A stretch of DNA of 64,000 nucleotides from Microbacterium sp. (GTDB lineage Bacteria; Actinomycetota; Actinomycetes; Actinomycetales; Microbacteriaceae). Numbering within the stretch: position 1 is the first letter of the stretch; every line of letters begins with the position of its first letter. The stretch is from NCBI GenBank assembly GCA_003248655.1, contig QFPM01000018.1, positions 41,008 through 105,007 of the forward strand. The letters are read 5' to 3'. The notes under the pieces were generated by a model. That model searched no databases. It was given only the letters and a program-made list of their open reading frames with translations, and was not told the DNA's origin. The position numbers and the translations under genes are program-made. Shown here in pieces: positions 7,887 to 15,544 of this stretch.

Positions 7887-8970
7887 GGTCGATGAGCTCC
7901 TGATCGGTGCGAGGTCCATGGCCGGTGACGAGGTTTCGGCCGCGCTGGATGAGGTTGGCCGCGGGATGGCCGAGCGCCGTCGTCAGATCGCCACCCGCGA
8001 GGTGCGCCTCGCCCATCTTCGTCGCCATCCACATCGTATTGGCCTGGAGTGCCTTCGGGCTGAACCGTAGCGCGAGGGTGAGGGACCCCGCCGCCGTGCC
8101 TCCGCCCGCGAGCGCCGCGCCGCCGCTGCCCTGGACGACCGGGACCAGAACCTGACGGGTGCCGTCGCCGAGCGCCTTTCCGAGTTTGCCGAGCGCGCCA
8201 CCCATCGCGAGGCCCGCGAGCCCGACGAAGAAGTCCTCGGCGGCACCCTCTTCGCCGCGCAGCGCCTGCAGCCCATCGATTGCCACCGCGGCGATCGCGA
8301 GCGCGAGGGCGAGCGGGCCCAGCGCCGGAATGAACAGGGCAAGCACGGCGACGATCGGCCCGATCGTGTCGATGATGTCCTCGAGGATGGGCATCTGGTC
8401 CCATCGGCTGCCCTTGTACGCGGCGATCAGTGCGACGCCGGTCTTCAGTGCGCTCGCGCAGGTCGCGGCGGCGCTGTCGACCTCGCGTTCGAGCGCGTGC
8501 GCGCGCCGACGCACGTCGTCGACGCCGGCCTGCGCGGTACGCGCCCGCCGATCCGCGTCGGCGAGGTCGGTGTTCTCTGCTGCGGCCACCGGGTCGGCGC
8601 GCGCATCATCGCGGGCCTGGGCCAGCTCGCTCGAGCGTCGGTTGACGACAGCCTGCGCCGCGCGTGCCTCGTCCTCGAGCAGTCGGGCGCGCGACTGGAA
8701 GTCGGTGAGCCGCGTCTGCCAGGTCGACAGTGCGTCGCGTGAGCCCGCGAACGCGTCGTGCACGTCACGGAGTTGGGGGAGGAAAGCGTCGTCAAGGGTC
8801 TGGCGGAAGGCGGCGGCCGCCTCGCCCTCCCACGAGCCGTCGCCCTCTTCCATCAGCGACAGCGCCTCGGCGGTGCTGCGCGCGCCGTGGTCGAGCTGCG
8901 CGATGAAGCCGCGCACGGCCGAGATGTCGCCGGGAGCGGGGTCGAACCCCAATGCGGAGAAGTCACTCAT
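7873..8970 (-). CDS. Putative T7SS-secreted protein with WXG signal domain
   Basis: A 365-residue protein. Residues 8-110 resemble the actinobacterial T7SS signal domain: a PGD start (residues 13-15), a long helix, the turn W47-E48-G49 followed by AAAAFRQ, and a second helix, i.e. a WXG100 helical hairpin. A coiled-coil stretch runs to about residue 190. Residues 203-235 are strongly hydrophobic and glycine-poor, followed by a Gly/Ala-rich segment to about 300. The last 60 residues (KMGEAHLAGGDL to DQELIDRDGD) are polar and could be a small effector domain, not identified. Its ATG overlaps the WXG100 stop by ATGA, so both are made together and may dimerise for export. Confidence 0.75.
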   Translation of the reverse strand: MSDFSALGFDPAPGDISAVRGFIAQLDHGARSTAEALSLMEEGDGSWEGEAAAAFRQTLDDAFLPQLRDVHDAFAGSRDALSTWQTRLTDFQSRARLLEDEARAAQAVVNRRSSELAQARDDARADPVAAAENTDLADADRRARTAQAGVDDVRRRAHALEREVDSAAATCASALKTGVALIAAYKGSRWDQMPILEDIIDTIGPIVAVLALFIPALGPLALALAIAAVAIDGLQALRGEEGAAEDFFVGLAGLAMGGALGKLGKALGDGTRQVLVPVVQGSGGAALAGGGTAAGSLTLALRFSPKALQANTMWMATKMGEAHLAGGDLTTALGHPAANLIQRGRNLVTGHGPRTDQELIDRDGD

Positions 8971-9290
8971 GCGGGTGTCGGTCCGTTCTGTGCGGGGGCC
9001 GCCGGGCGTTCCTCGAGCGCGGTCGCCAGCTCTTCGTCGGTCGACTCGAAGGCATCCGCGACACCGGACAGCGCCTCCGCGGCAGACTCCGCGTACGTGC
9101 CGAGCTTCTTGATCCCCACGCCCCACGACGATCCCAGCTCGTCTAGGCGGTCACGCAGGTCCTTCTGGGCGACGCTTGCCCCGGATACGGAGTCGAATCC
9201 CGCCACGGCGGCCTCGAGACGGTCGCGGATATCGCTGAACGTCGCCTGGCTACGCCGGATGGCGCCGGTATCCACTTTTAGATCTGCCAC
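8967..9290 (-). CDS. WXG100-like (ESAT-6 family) protein
   Basis: A 107-residue helical protein of WXG100 size. Two predicted helices flank SSWGVG (W56-G57), matching the WXG turn; the tail is Pro/Ala-rich and disordered. Such proteins are small type VII secretion substrates or partners. The start is GTG at 9290, fixed by AGGAGG eight bases or so upstream; an ATG at 9314 lies before the Shine-Dalgarno and is rejected. It leads a four-gene minus-strand operon and is divergent from the rplJ leader. No EccC ATPase or other T7SS machine gene is present in this window. Confidence 0.75.
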   Translation of the reverse strand: MADLKVDTGAIRRSQATFSDIRDRLEAAVAGFDSVSGASVAQKDLRDRLDELGSSWGVGIKKLGTYAESAAEALSGVADAFESTDEELATALEERPAAPAQNGPTPA

Positions 9291-9365
9291 GCGTCCTCCT
9301 CGTCGAGGCTCCACCCTACGGACGGGCTACCCGCGCCGCAGTGGGGAGAACTGCCCATGCCGATT

Positions 9366-9393
9366 TTGCCGGGGATGCCGGGGCGGTTATGCT
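9366..9393 (+). promoter_or_regulatory. Putative promoter of rplJ-rplL
   Basis: TTGCCG at 9366-9371 and TATGCT at 9388-9393 with a 16-base spacer fit a housekeeping sigma promoter. Transcription would begin near 9400, giving a leader of about 220 bases. Confidence 0.45.
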
Positions 9394-9399
9394 GGAGGA

Positions 9400-9560
9400 A
9401 GCCAAAGACCGCTGGTCTCGGCGTGCGCGAAAGCACACGTCGACGAAGCTCTGCGAAAGCAGGGGCCCGCGCAGGTGTCACAGACTGATCTCCGGGAAAC
9501 CGGTTCGAAGCTCCGTGCGCTTGCGCCGGAGCTTCTCGCTTTTTCCGGGTGGGTGAATCC
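9400..9560 (+). ncRNA. Ribosomal protein L10 leader
   Basis: The untranslated leader upstream of rplJ contains successive short hairpins with GCGAAAGC-type loops (for example GTGCGCGAAAGCACAC near 9422), ending in a strong stem at 9507-9535. This matches the L10 leader found upstream of rplJL in many bacteria, where excess L10-(L7/L12) complex binds its own mRNA to limit synthesis. Boundaries are approximate. The rest of the 328-base gap between the WXG100 gene and rplJ holds only the promoter and the ribosome site AAGGAG at 9608. Confidence 0.75.
9507..9544 (+). terminator. Attenuator-like hairpin in the rplJ leader
   Basis: Perfect 9-bp arms GAAGCTCCG and CGGAGCTTC enclose an 11-base loop that contains a further GCGC/GCGC pairing, and five T residues follow at 9540-9544. 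This is a complete intrinsic terminator inside the leader, so regulation may include premature termination as well as translational control. Confidence 0.55.
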
Positions 9561-9618
9561 TGCGGCCGAGGTCGATGTCCCGCCACCGCGGGGCGTCTCG
9601 TACACACAAGGAGTGGCC

Positions 9619-10134
9619 ATGGCGCAGAAGGAAGCATCGGTCGCCGAGCTCACGAAGAATTTCGAGGACTCGACCGCCGTTCTGCTGACCGAGTACCGCG
9701 GTCTGACGGTTGCAGAGCTCAAGGAGCTGCGCAACACGATCCGTCAGGACGCGGAGTACGCCGTGGTGAAGAACACGCTGACCAAGATCGCGGCGAAGAG
9801 CGCCGGGGTCGAAGGTCTGGATGACGAGCTCAAGGGCCCGTCCGCCATCGCCTTCGTGCACGGTGACCCGGTCGCCGTCGCGAAGGGTCTGCGTGCCTTC
9901 GCCAAGGCACACCCTCTGCTGGTGATCAAGGGCGGCTACTTCGACGGTGCCGTCCTCTCGCCCGCTGAGGTGAACAAGCTCGCCGATCTCGAGAGCCGTG
10001 AAGTCCTGCTGGCGAAGCTCGCCGGTGCGATGAAGGCCTCGCTGACCAAGGCGGCCTACGTCTTCAACGCGCTGCCGTCGAAGGCCGTTCGCACGGTCGA
10101 CGCGCTGCGTGAGAAGCAGGAGTCCGCGGCCTGA
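9619..10134 (+). CDS. rplJ: 50S ribosomal protein L10
   Basis: A 171-residue L10, the base of the ribosomal stalk that holds L7/L12 dimers and helps recruit translation factors. The N-terminal rRNA-binding domain begins MAQKEASVAEL and includes LLTEYRGLTVAELKELR and YAVVKNTLTKIA; the C-terminal helix (REVLLAKLAGAMKASL onward) is the L7/L12 attachment region. The ATG at 9619 follows AAGGAG and is 44 bases before rplL, the universal order. Expression is likely governed by the L10 leader. Confidence 0.97.
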   Translation: MAQKEASVAELTKNFEDSTAVLLTEYRGLTVAELKELRNTIRQDAEYAVVKNTLTKIAAKSAGVEGLDDELKGPSAIAFVHGDPVAVAKGLRAFAKAHPLLVIKGGYFDGAVLSPAEVNKLADLESREVLLAKLAGAMKASLTKAAYVFNALPSKAVRTVDALREKQESAA

Positions 10135-10178
10135 TTCCAGGTCTCGGCGCAGAAGAACCCCAATCAAGGAGAATCATC

Positions 10179-10568
10179 ATGGCAAAGCTCAGCACTGAGC
10201 AGCTGCTCGACGCGTTCAAGGAGCTCACGCTCATCGAGCTGTCCGAGTTCGTCAAGGCGTTCGAGGAGACCTTCGACGTCACCGCCGCCGCGCCCGTCGC
10301 GGTCGCCGCCGCGGGTGCCCCCGCCGGTGGTGCCCCCGCCGAGGAGGCTGAGGAGAAGGACGCGTTCGACGTCATCCTCGAGGCCGCCGGCGACAAGAAG
10401 ATCCAGGTCATCAAGGTCGTCCGCGAGCTCACCTCGCTCGGCCTCGGCGAGGCGAAGGCCGTCGTCGACGGTGCTCCCAAGGCTGTCCTCGAGGGCGCCA
10501 ACAAGGAGACCGCCGAGAAGGCCAAGGCCGCTCTCGAAGAGGCTGGCGCTTCGGTCACGCTCAAGTGA
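10179..10568 (+). CDS. rplL: 50S ribosomal protein L7/L12
   Basis: A 129-residue L7/L12, the flexible stalk protein that contacts elongation factors. The N-terminal dimerisation helices (LSTEQLLDAFKELTLIELSEF) are joined by an Ala/Pro/Gly hinge to the C-terminal factor-binding domain with KIQVIKVVRELTSLGLGEAK. A clear AAGGAG precedes the ATG. Codon choice is strongly biased to C-ending optimal codons, as expected for an abundant protein. Two hairpins follow the stop. Confidence 0.98.
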   Translation: MAKLSTEQLLDAFKELTLIELSEFVKAFEETFDVTAAAPVAVAAAGAPAGGAPAEEAEEKDAFDVILEAAGDKKIQVIKVVRELTSLGLGEAKAVVDGAPKAVLEGANKETAEKAKAALEEAGASVTLK

Positions 10569-10572
10569 GCCG

Positions 10573-10607
10573 AGCCGGGTCAAGGCGCGTCGCGCGTTGA
10601 CCCGGCT
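10573..10607 (+). terminator. Hairpin after rplL
   Basis: Perfect 11-bp arms AGCCGGGTCAA and TTGACCCGGCT begin four bases after the rplL stop. The 13-base GC loop can itself pair. No T-run follows directly, so it may act together with the next hairpin. Confidence 0.6.
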
Positions 10608-10610
10608 ACG

Positions 10611-10647
10611 AGGCCCCTGGCATCCCTCAAAGGATGCCGGGGGCCTT
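10611..10647. terminator. Bidirectional terminator between rplL and the LacI gene
   Basis: A 15-bp stem (one G-T pair) with a six-base loop spans 10611-10646 and lies exactly between the convergent rplL and LacI-family genes, ending three bases from the latter's stop. It should terminate transcription from both sides. Confidence 0.7.
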
Positions 10648-10649
10648 CG

Positions 10650-11669
10650 TCATGCGCTCGCCGGTTCGGACGCCGGCGCGGCGGTGGAGTTGCGGACGAT
10701 CATCCGCGACGGGATACGCAGGGTCGTCCGGGGACGGTCCGGCTCGGCGAGCTCGGCGGTGAGGATCTCGACGGCGATGCGGCCCTGCTCTCGGGGCACC
10801 TGTTGCAGGGTCGTCAGGGCGAACATGTCGGCGAACTCGTGGTCGTCGATGCCGACGACGCTCAGCGACGAGGGAACCTGGATGCCCAGGCGGCGCGCGG
10901 CGATGACGGCGCCGATCGCGACCTCGTCGCACACCCCGACGATCGCGGTGGGGCGCCGGCGGGCGTCGCCGAGAAGGTCTGCGGCGGCGGCGTAGCCACC
11001 CGGCATGGAGACGTCGGAGTGCGTGTGGCGCAGGTGCGCGGACAGGCCAGCCTCGCGCATCGCATGGCGGTAGCCGGCGAGACGCTGCTGGTCGACGATC
11101 GCCCAGTGCCCGTCCGGCCCCCCTCCGATGAACGCGATCTCGCGATGGCCGAGCGCAATGAGGTGCTCGGTCGCCCGCCGCGCCGCGTAGTCGTCGTCGA
11201 CGGCCACGACGCTCGTCTCGTCTCCCGCCCCGACGATGCTGACGATGGGGCGCCCGATCTGGGTGAGGCGCTCGAGCTCGTGGTCGACGGGCTCGAGTCC
11301 GACGGCGATGAGCCCGTCGAAGCGCTTGCGCGCCAGGAAGTCTTCGAAGATGCGCGCACGACCCTCCGTGCCCGGTTTTGCGTCGTAGAGCGTGAGGTCC
11401 AGGCCCGCCTCGAGCAGTGCCTGCTGGATGCCCTCGAGCACTTCCGCGAAGAACCAGCGGTTGACGTACGGCATGACGACGCCGATGTTCTGGGTGCGTC
11501 CGGTCGCGAGGCTGACCGCGCTCGTCGACGGCACGTACCCGAGCGCGGCCGCGGCATCCTGCACCAGCGTGCGGGTTTTGTCTGAGACGTAGCCGCTTCC
11601 GCTCAGCGCCCTGCTCGCGGTCGCCTTCGAGACGCCCGCAAGGGCGGCGACTTGCGCGATCCCTGCCAT
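10650..11669 (-). CDS. LacI-family transcriptional regulator
   Basis: A 339-residue LacI/GalR protein. The N-terminal helix-turn-helix reads IAQVAALAGVSKATASRAL, the hinge helix region follows near residue 50-60, and a periplasmic-binding-protein-like sugar domain fills the rest (IGVVMPYVNRWFFAEVLEGI, VAVDDDYAARRATEHL). The start at 11669 has AAGGAGG seven bases upstream; the earlier in-frame start at 11696 does not. It is divergent from an alpha-glucoside-type ABC operon with two LacI-type palindromes between, so it very probably represses that operon until its sugar is present. Confidence 0.93.
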   Translation of the reverse strand: MAGIAQVAALAGVSKATASRALSGSGYVSDKTRTLVQDAAAALGYVPSTSAVSLATGRTQNIGVVMPYVNRWFFAEVLEGIQQALLEAGLDLTLYDAKPGTEGRARIFEDFLARKRFDGLIAVGLEPVDHELERLTQIGRPIVSIVGAGDETSVVAVDDDYAARRATEHLIALGHREIAFIGGGPDGHWAIVDQQRLAGYRHAMREAGLSAHLRHTHSDVSMPGGYAAAADLLGDARRRPTAIVGVCDEVAIGAVIAARRLGIQVPSSLSVVGIDDHEFADMFALTTLQQVPREQGRIAVEILTAELAEPDRPRTTLRIPSRMIVRNSTAAPASEPASA

Positions 11670-11720
11670 GTGGCTCCTCCTTGAGTCGGAGGACACTCTA
11701 CCGGCTGAGCAAGAGATTGT

Positions 11721-11732
11721 GGAACCGGTTCC
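11721..11732. promoter_or_regulatory. LacI-type operator 1
   Basis: The perfect 12-bp palindrome GGAACCGGTTCC with a central CG is the classic shape of a LacI/GalR-family site. It lies near the start of the LacI gene and suggests autoregulation. Confidence 0.65.
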
Positions 11733-11828
11733 TTACCGTGGGTACGCTCCCACGGCTCATCGGATGCCGTTATCGGCTCGTGATGTGGCGAAACTTGTGT
11801 GCCCGCTGATTGTCCAATAGCGTTGTCT

Positions 11829-11840
11829 GGAAACGGTTCC
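11829..11840. promoter_or_regulatory. LacI-type operator 2
   Basis: GGAAACGGTTCC, one base different from operator 1 and 108 bases away, lies 60 bases before the binding-protein start. Two matched sites allow looping by a LacI tetramer or separate control of the divergent genes. Confidence 0.65.
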
Positions 11841-11899
11841 CGACCCGTTGCACCACTCCTAATAGGGAACCGAACTTGCACTCAATGAGGAGGAATCAC

Positions 11900-13231
11900 G
11901 TGAGCAAGACCCCAAGACGGTGGATCGCTCCGATCGCCGCAGTCAGCATCGTCGGCTTCGCGCTGGCAGGTTGTAGCGGCGGACCGGGCACCGGCGGAGG
12001 CGGCGAATCCGGCGATGCCGAGAGCAACGTCGTGACCGTCTACGGCACCATCTCAGACACCGAGGCCGAACTGCTCGAGCAGTCGTGGGCGGACTGGGAG
12101 AAGGCCAACAACATCGACATCAAGTACGAAGCGTCGAAGGAGTTCGAGGCCCAGATCGCCGTTCGCGCGCAGGGTGGTAACGCCCCCGACATCGCGATCT
12201 TCCCGCAGCCCGGTCTCATGGCGGACATGGCCAAGCTCGGCTACCTCAAGCCAGCTCCCGACGCGGTCAAGAAGAACGTCGAAGACGGCTGGAACGAGGA
12301 CTGGGCCAACTACGCCACCGTCGACGGCACGCTGTACGGCGCGCCGCTGATGGCGAGCGTCAAGGGTTGGATCTGGTACTCGCCCTCGGTCTTCGCCGAG
12401 AAGGGCTACGAGGTTCCGACCGACTGGCAGGGTCTTCTCGACCTGACCGCGAAGATGAAGGCCGACAGCGGCAACGCGCCGTGGTGCATCGGCTTCGGCT
12501 CGGACGCCGCGACCGGCTGGCCGGGCACCGACTGGATCGAGGACCTGGTCCTTCGTCAGTCCGGCACCGAGGTCTACGACAAGTGGGTCTCGAACGAGAT
12601 CCCCTTCACCGACCCGCAGATCGCCTCGGCGTTCGACGAGTTCGGCAAGATCGCGAAGAACCCTGAGTACGTCAACGCCGGCTTCGGTGGAGTCGACACG
12701 ATCGTCACGACGCCGTTCGGCGACCCGGCGACGGCGCTTGTCAACGGCACGTGCTCGCTGCACCACCAGGCCTCGTTCTACGACGGCTTCATCACCGACG
12801 CCGGCGGCAAGGTCGCCGAAGATGGCGACATCTGGGCGTTCCTGATGCCTCCGTTCGACGCGACGTCGGGCTCCGGCGGATCGGTTGTCACCGGTGGTGG
12901 CGAGATCGTCGCCGCCTTCAGCGACTCCGAGGCGACGCAGAAGGTGCAGGAGTACCTCTCCAGCGCCGACTGGGCGAACTCGCGCGTCAAGCTCGGTGGT
13001 GTGATCTCGGCCAACAAGGGTCTCGACCCGGCCAACGCCTCGAGCGACATCCTGAAGCAGGCCATCACCATCCTGCAGGCGGATGACACCACGTTCCGCT
13101 TCGACGCATCCGACCTGATGCCGTCGGCCGTCGGTTCGGGCACGTTCTGGAAGGGCATGGTCGACTGGGTCAACGGCACCGACACGGCAGCTGTCCTGGA
13201 GCAGATCGAAGCCGGCTGGCCGTCTTCCTGA
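11900..13231 (+). CDS. ABC sugar-binding lipoprotein, AglE-like (alpha-glucoside)
   Basis: A 443-residue family 1 extracellular solute-binding protein. The N-terminal signal with lipobox LAGC (near residue 24) directs it to the membrane surface as a lipoprotein. The segment PWCIGFGSDAATGWPGTDWI, then YDKWVSNEIPFTDP, resembles AglE-type alpha-glucoside binding proteins more than MalE. The start is GTG at 11900, preceded by GAGGAGG; the longer ATG start at 11810 would lie before the operator and is rejected. First gene of a three-gene importer; no ATPase is encoded here, so a shared MsiK-type ATPase elsewhere is expected. Confidence 0.88.
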   Translation: MSKTPRRWIAPIAAVSIVGFALAGCSGGPGTGGGGESGDAESNVVTVYGTISDTEAELLEQSWADWEKANNIDIKYEASKEFEAQIAVRAQGGNAPDIAIFPQPGLMADMAKLGYLKPAPDAVKKNVEDGWNEDWANYATVDGTLYGAPLMASVKGWIWYSPSVFAEKGYEVPTDWQGLLDLTAKMKADSGNAPWCIGFGSDAATGWPGTDWIEDLVLRQSGTEVYDKWVSNEIPFTDPQIASAFDEFGKIAKNPEYVNAGFGGVDTIVTTPFGDPATALVNGTCSLHHQASFYDGFITDAGGKVAEDGDIWAFLMPPFDATSGSGGSVVTGGGEIVAAFSDSEATQKVQEYLSSADWANSRVKLGGVISANKGLDPANASSDILKQAITILQADDTTFRFDASDLMPSAVGSGTFWKGMVDWVNGTDTAAVLEQIEAGWPSS

Positions 13232-13245
13232 TCTGATCGATCCGC

Positions 13246-13272
13246 GGGGCCGTCCCACACCGGGGCGGCCCC
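13246..13272 (+). terminator. Intercistronic hairpin after the sugar-binding protein
   Basis: An 11-bp GC stem (GGGGCCGTCCC with GGGGCGGCCCC, one G-T pair) and a five-base loop lie 15 bases after the binding-protein stop. Such hairpins commonly protect or attenuate the message so that the binding protein exceeds the permeases. No T-run follows. Confidence 0.6.
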
Positions 13273-13344
13273 GCTCCCGACTCCCGGACATCTCGGCCAT
13301 ACTCGGATTCACACGGGTTCGACGTCGCACTCGAAAGGGCATCA

Positions 13345-14484
13345 ATGACCGTCCAAGACTTCCTCCGGTGGCTGGCCACCCTCAACCCGTTCCTCGAGAT
13401 CGTCGTGGTCGTGGGGGTCTTCCTCGCGGTCGTCGCGCTGATCCTCTTCTTCATCGAGATCGCGCCCCGCGAGGGCAAGATGTACACCTGGATCCGCCTC
13501 GCGGCGTGCATCCTCGGCCCCGTCCTCGTCCTCTTCGTCTTCCAGTCATGGATCCAGGCGATGGCGGCGGCCGCCGTTCTCGGTCTCCTCTTCTTCTTCC
13601 TCGACAAGCGCGCCAAAGGCGGCGCCGGGTCGCTCTTCCAGCTCGTCGGGTTCCTGACCCCGGCGCTGGTCCTGCTCACCGTCGGGCTCGTGATCCCGAC
13701 GATCCAGACGGTATTCCAGGCGTTCATGAACTCGGCCGGCACGCGGTTCGTCGGCTTCGAGAACTTCTCGTGGATCTTCACGCAGCCGCAGAACCTGCGC
13801 ATCGTCCTCAACACGATCCTGTGGGTGCTGATCGCGCCGACGTTCTCGACGATCATGGGCCTTGCCTACGCCTACTTCATCGACAAGACGCGCGGCGAGA
13901 AGTACTACAAGATCCTCGTGTTCATGCCGATGGCGATCTCGTTCGTCGGCGCGTCGATCATCTGGCGCTTCATGTACACGCCCCGCCCCGCGGGGCAGGA
14001 GCAGATCGGCTTCCTGAACCAGGTCATCGTGTGGTTCGGCGGGCAGCCGTACAACTTCCTCGCGGATGACCCGTGGAACACCCTGTGGCTCATCGTCGTG
14101 TTCATCTGGATCCAGACAGGTTTCGCGATGGTCGTGCTCTCCGCCGCCATCAAGGGCGTGCCGACCGAGCAGCTCGAAGCGGCGGAGCTCGACGGTACGA
14201 ACGCGTGGCAGCGGTTCATCAACGTCGTGGTCCCCGGCATCCGTCCGGCACTCATCGTCGTGCTGACGACGATCTCGATCGGATCGCTCAAGGTCTTCGA
14301 CATCGTCCGCACGATGACCGCGGGCGCGAACAACACCTCGGTGCTTGCGAACGAGATGTACACGCAGTTCCGCAGCTTCGAGGCGGGCCGTTCGGCGGCG
14401 TTCGCCGTCATCCTGTTCCTGTTGGTGATGCCGATCGTGATCTACAACGCCGTGCAACTCAAGCGTCAGAGGGAGGTCCGCTGA
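13345..14484 (+). CDS. ABC sugar permease, MalF/AglF type
   Basis: A 379-residue permease. The inner-membrane binding-protein-dependent transport domain occupies roughly residues 150-375, and the EAA loop that docks the ATPase reads EQLEAAELDGTNAWQRF. The N-terminus is longer than usual, with three extra hydrophobic segments (residues about 18-40, 52-68 and 70-86) before the standard helix beginning FQLVGFLTPALVLL. Such an extended N-terminus recalls MalF and AglF. It is coupled to the next gene by a one-base TGATG overlap. Confidence 0.9.
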   Translation: MTVQDFLRWLATLNPFLEIVVVVGVFLAVVALILFFIEIAPREGKMYTWIRLAACILGPVLVLFVFQSWIQAMAAAAVLGLLFFFLDKRAKGGAGSLFQLVGFLTPALVLLTVGLVIPTIQTVFQAFMNSAGTRFVGFENFSWIFTQPQNLRIVLNTILWVLIAPTFSTIMGLAYAYFIDKTRGEKYYKILVFMPMAISFVGASIIWRFMYTPRPAGQEQIGFLNQVIVWFGGQPYNFLADDPWNTLWLIVVFIWIQTGFAMVVLSAAIKGVPTEQLEAAELDGTNAWQRFINVVVPGIRPALIVVLTTISIGSLKVFDIVRTMTAGANNTSVLANEMYTQFRSFEAGRSAAFAVILFLLVMPIVIYNAVQLKRQREVR

Positions 14485-15443
14485 TGACCGTCGCACCCGC
14501 AGCCCTGGCCGTCGACGACCAGACCGCACGCCGCGTGAAGCGCGGAGAGAAGCGGATGTTCGGGGGCACCACGAAGAAGCGGCTGTCCTCCCCGTGGGCG
14601 ACCGCCGCCGCCCTCGTGATCGCCGCGATCTGGACGGTGCCGACCTTCGGTCTGTTCCTGACGTCGTTCCGCCCGCCGGAGCTCATCAACTCCAGCGGCT
14701 GGTGGACGATCTTCCAGAACTGGGGCTTCACGCTCGACAACTACTCGACGGCGCTCCAGGCCGGCAACAGTCAGCTGAACATGGCGGGCGCGTTCGTCAA
14801 CTCGTTCGCGATCACCGTCCCCGCGACGATCCTGCCGATCGCGATCGCGCTACTGGCCGCCTATGCCTTCGCGTGGATGGACTTCCGCGGCAAGAACATC
14901 CTGTTCATCATGGTGTTCGCGCTGCAGATCGTGCCGCTGCAGATGGCGCTCATCCCCGTGTTGCAGCTGTTCGCGCGCGGCACGATCCTTGGGTTCCCCG
15001 TGATCGAGGCCTTTGGCTCGGTCGGCTACGCGCAGGTGTGGATCGCACACACGATCTTCGGTCTGCCGCTGGTGATCTACCTGCTGCACAACTTCGTCTC
15101 GGAGATCCCGGGCGAGGTGATCGAGGCGGCTCGCGTCGACGGCGCCGGTCACGGGCAGATCTTCTTCCGGATCATCCTGCCGCTGACCGCTCCCGCGATC
15201 GCGTCGGTCGCGATCTTCCAGTTCCTGTGGGTGTGGAACGACCTGCTGGTCGCCCTCATCTTCGCGGACGGCAACGTCGCGCCGATCACGAAGCTGCTGG
15301 CCGAGATGACCGGGTCGCGCGGTCAGGACTGGTATCTGCTCACGGCGGGCGCGTTCATCGCGCTGATCGTTCCGCTGATCGTGTTCCTGTCGCTGCAGCG
15401 ATTCTTCGTGCGAGGCCTGCTGGCCGGCTCGACGAAGGGCTGA
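14484..15443 (+). CDS. ABC sugar permease, MalG/AglG type
   Basis: A 319-residue permease with about six membrane helices after a charged 40-residue N-terminus (RRVKRGEKRMFGG). The EAA loop reads EVIEAARVDGAGHGQIFFRI. It pairs with the preceding permease to form the translocation channel. The ATG overlaps the previous stop by one base (TGATG), so translation is coupled. It ends the operon; a large nested inverted repeat follows at once. Confidence 0.92.
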   Translation: MTVAPAALAVDDQTARRVKRGEKRMFGGTTKKRLSSPWATAAALVIAAIWTVPTFGLFLTSFRPPELINSSGWWTIFQNWGFTLDNYSTALQAGNSQLNMAGAFVNSFAITVPATILPIAIALLAAYAFAWMDFRGKNILFIMVFALQIVPLQMALIPVLQLFARGTILGFPVIEAFGSVGYAQVWIAHTIFGLPLVIYLLHNFVSEIPGEVIEAARVDGAGHGQIFFRIILPLTAPAIASVAIFQFLWVWNDLLVALIFADGNVAPITKLLAEMTGSRGQDWYLLTAGAFIALIVPLIVFLSLQRFFVRGLLAGSTKG

Positions 15444-15457
15444 CCCGCCGCCCCCGT

Positions 15458-15531
15458 CCGCGAGACCCGGTCGGCGCGCCGAGACCCACGTTCACGAACG
15501 TGGGTCTCGACGCGTTTCCGCGGTCTCGCGG
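15458..15531. repeat. Nested inverted repeat after the sugar ABC operon
   Basis: Inner arms of 13 bp at 15481-15493 and 15496-15508 (GAGACCCACGTTC and its complement) leave only two bases between them. Outer arms of 10 bp at 15458-15467 and 15522-15531 (CCGCGAGACC and its complement) flank them with exactly 13 bases on each side. The inner stem may terminate the operon. The strict symmetry suggests a mobile or binding element rather than a plain terminator. Confidence 0.6.
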
Positions 15532-15544
15532 GAAAAGAGGGGGG

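Noticed and set aside
12053..13345. Minus-strand open frame of 430 codons
   Set aside because: It is antisense to the sugar-binding protein and consists mostly of Arg, Val, Asp and Glu without any domain.
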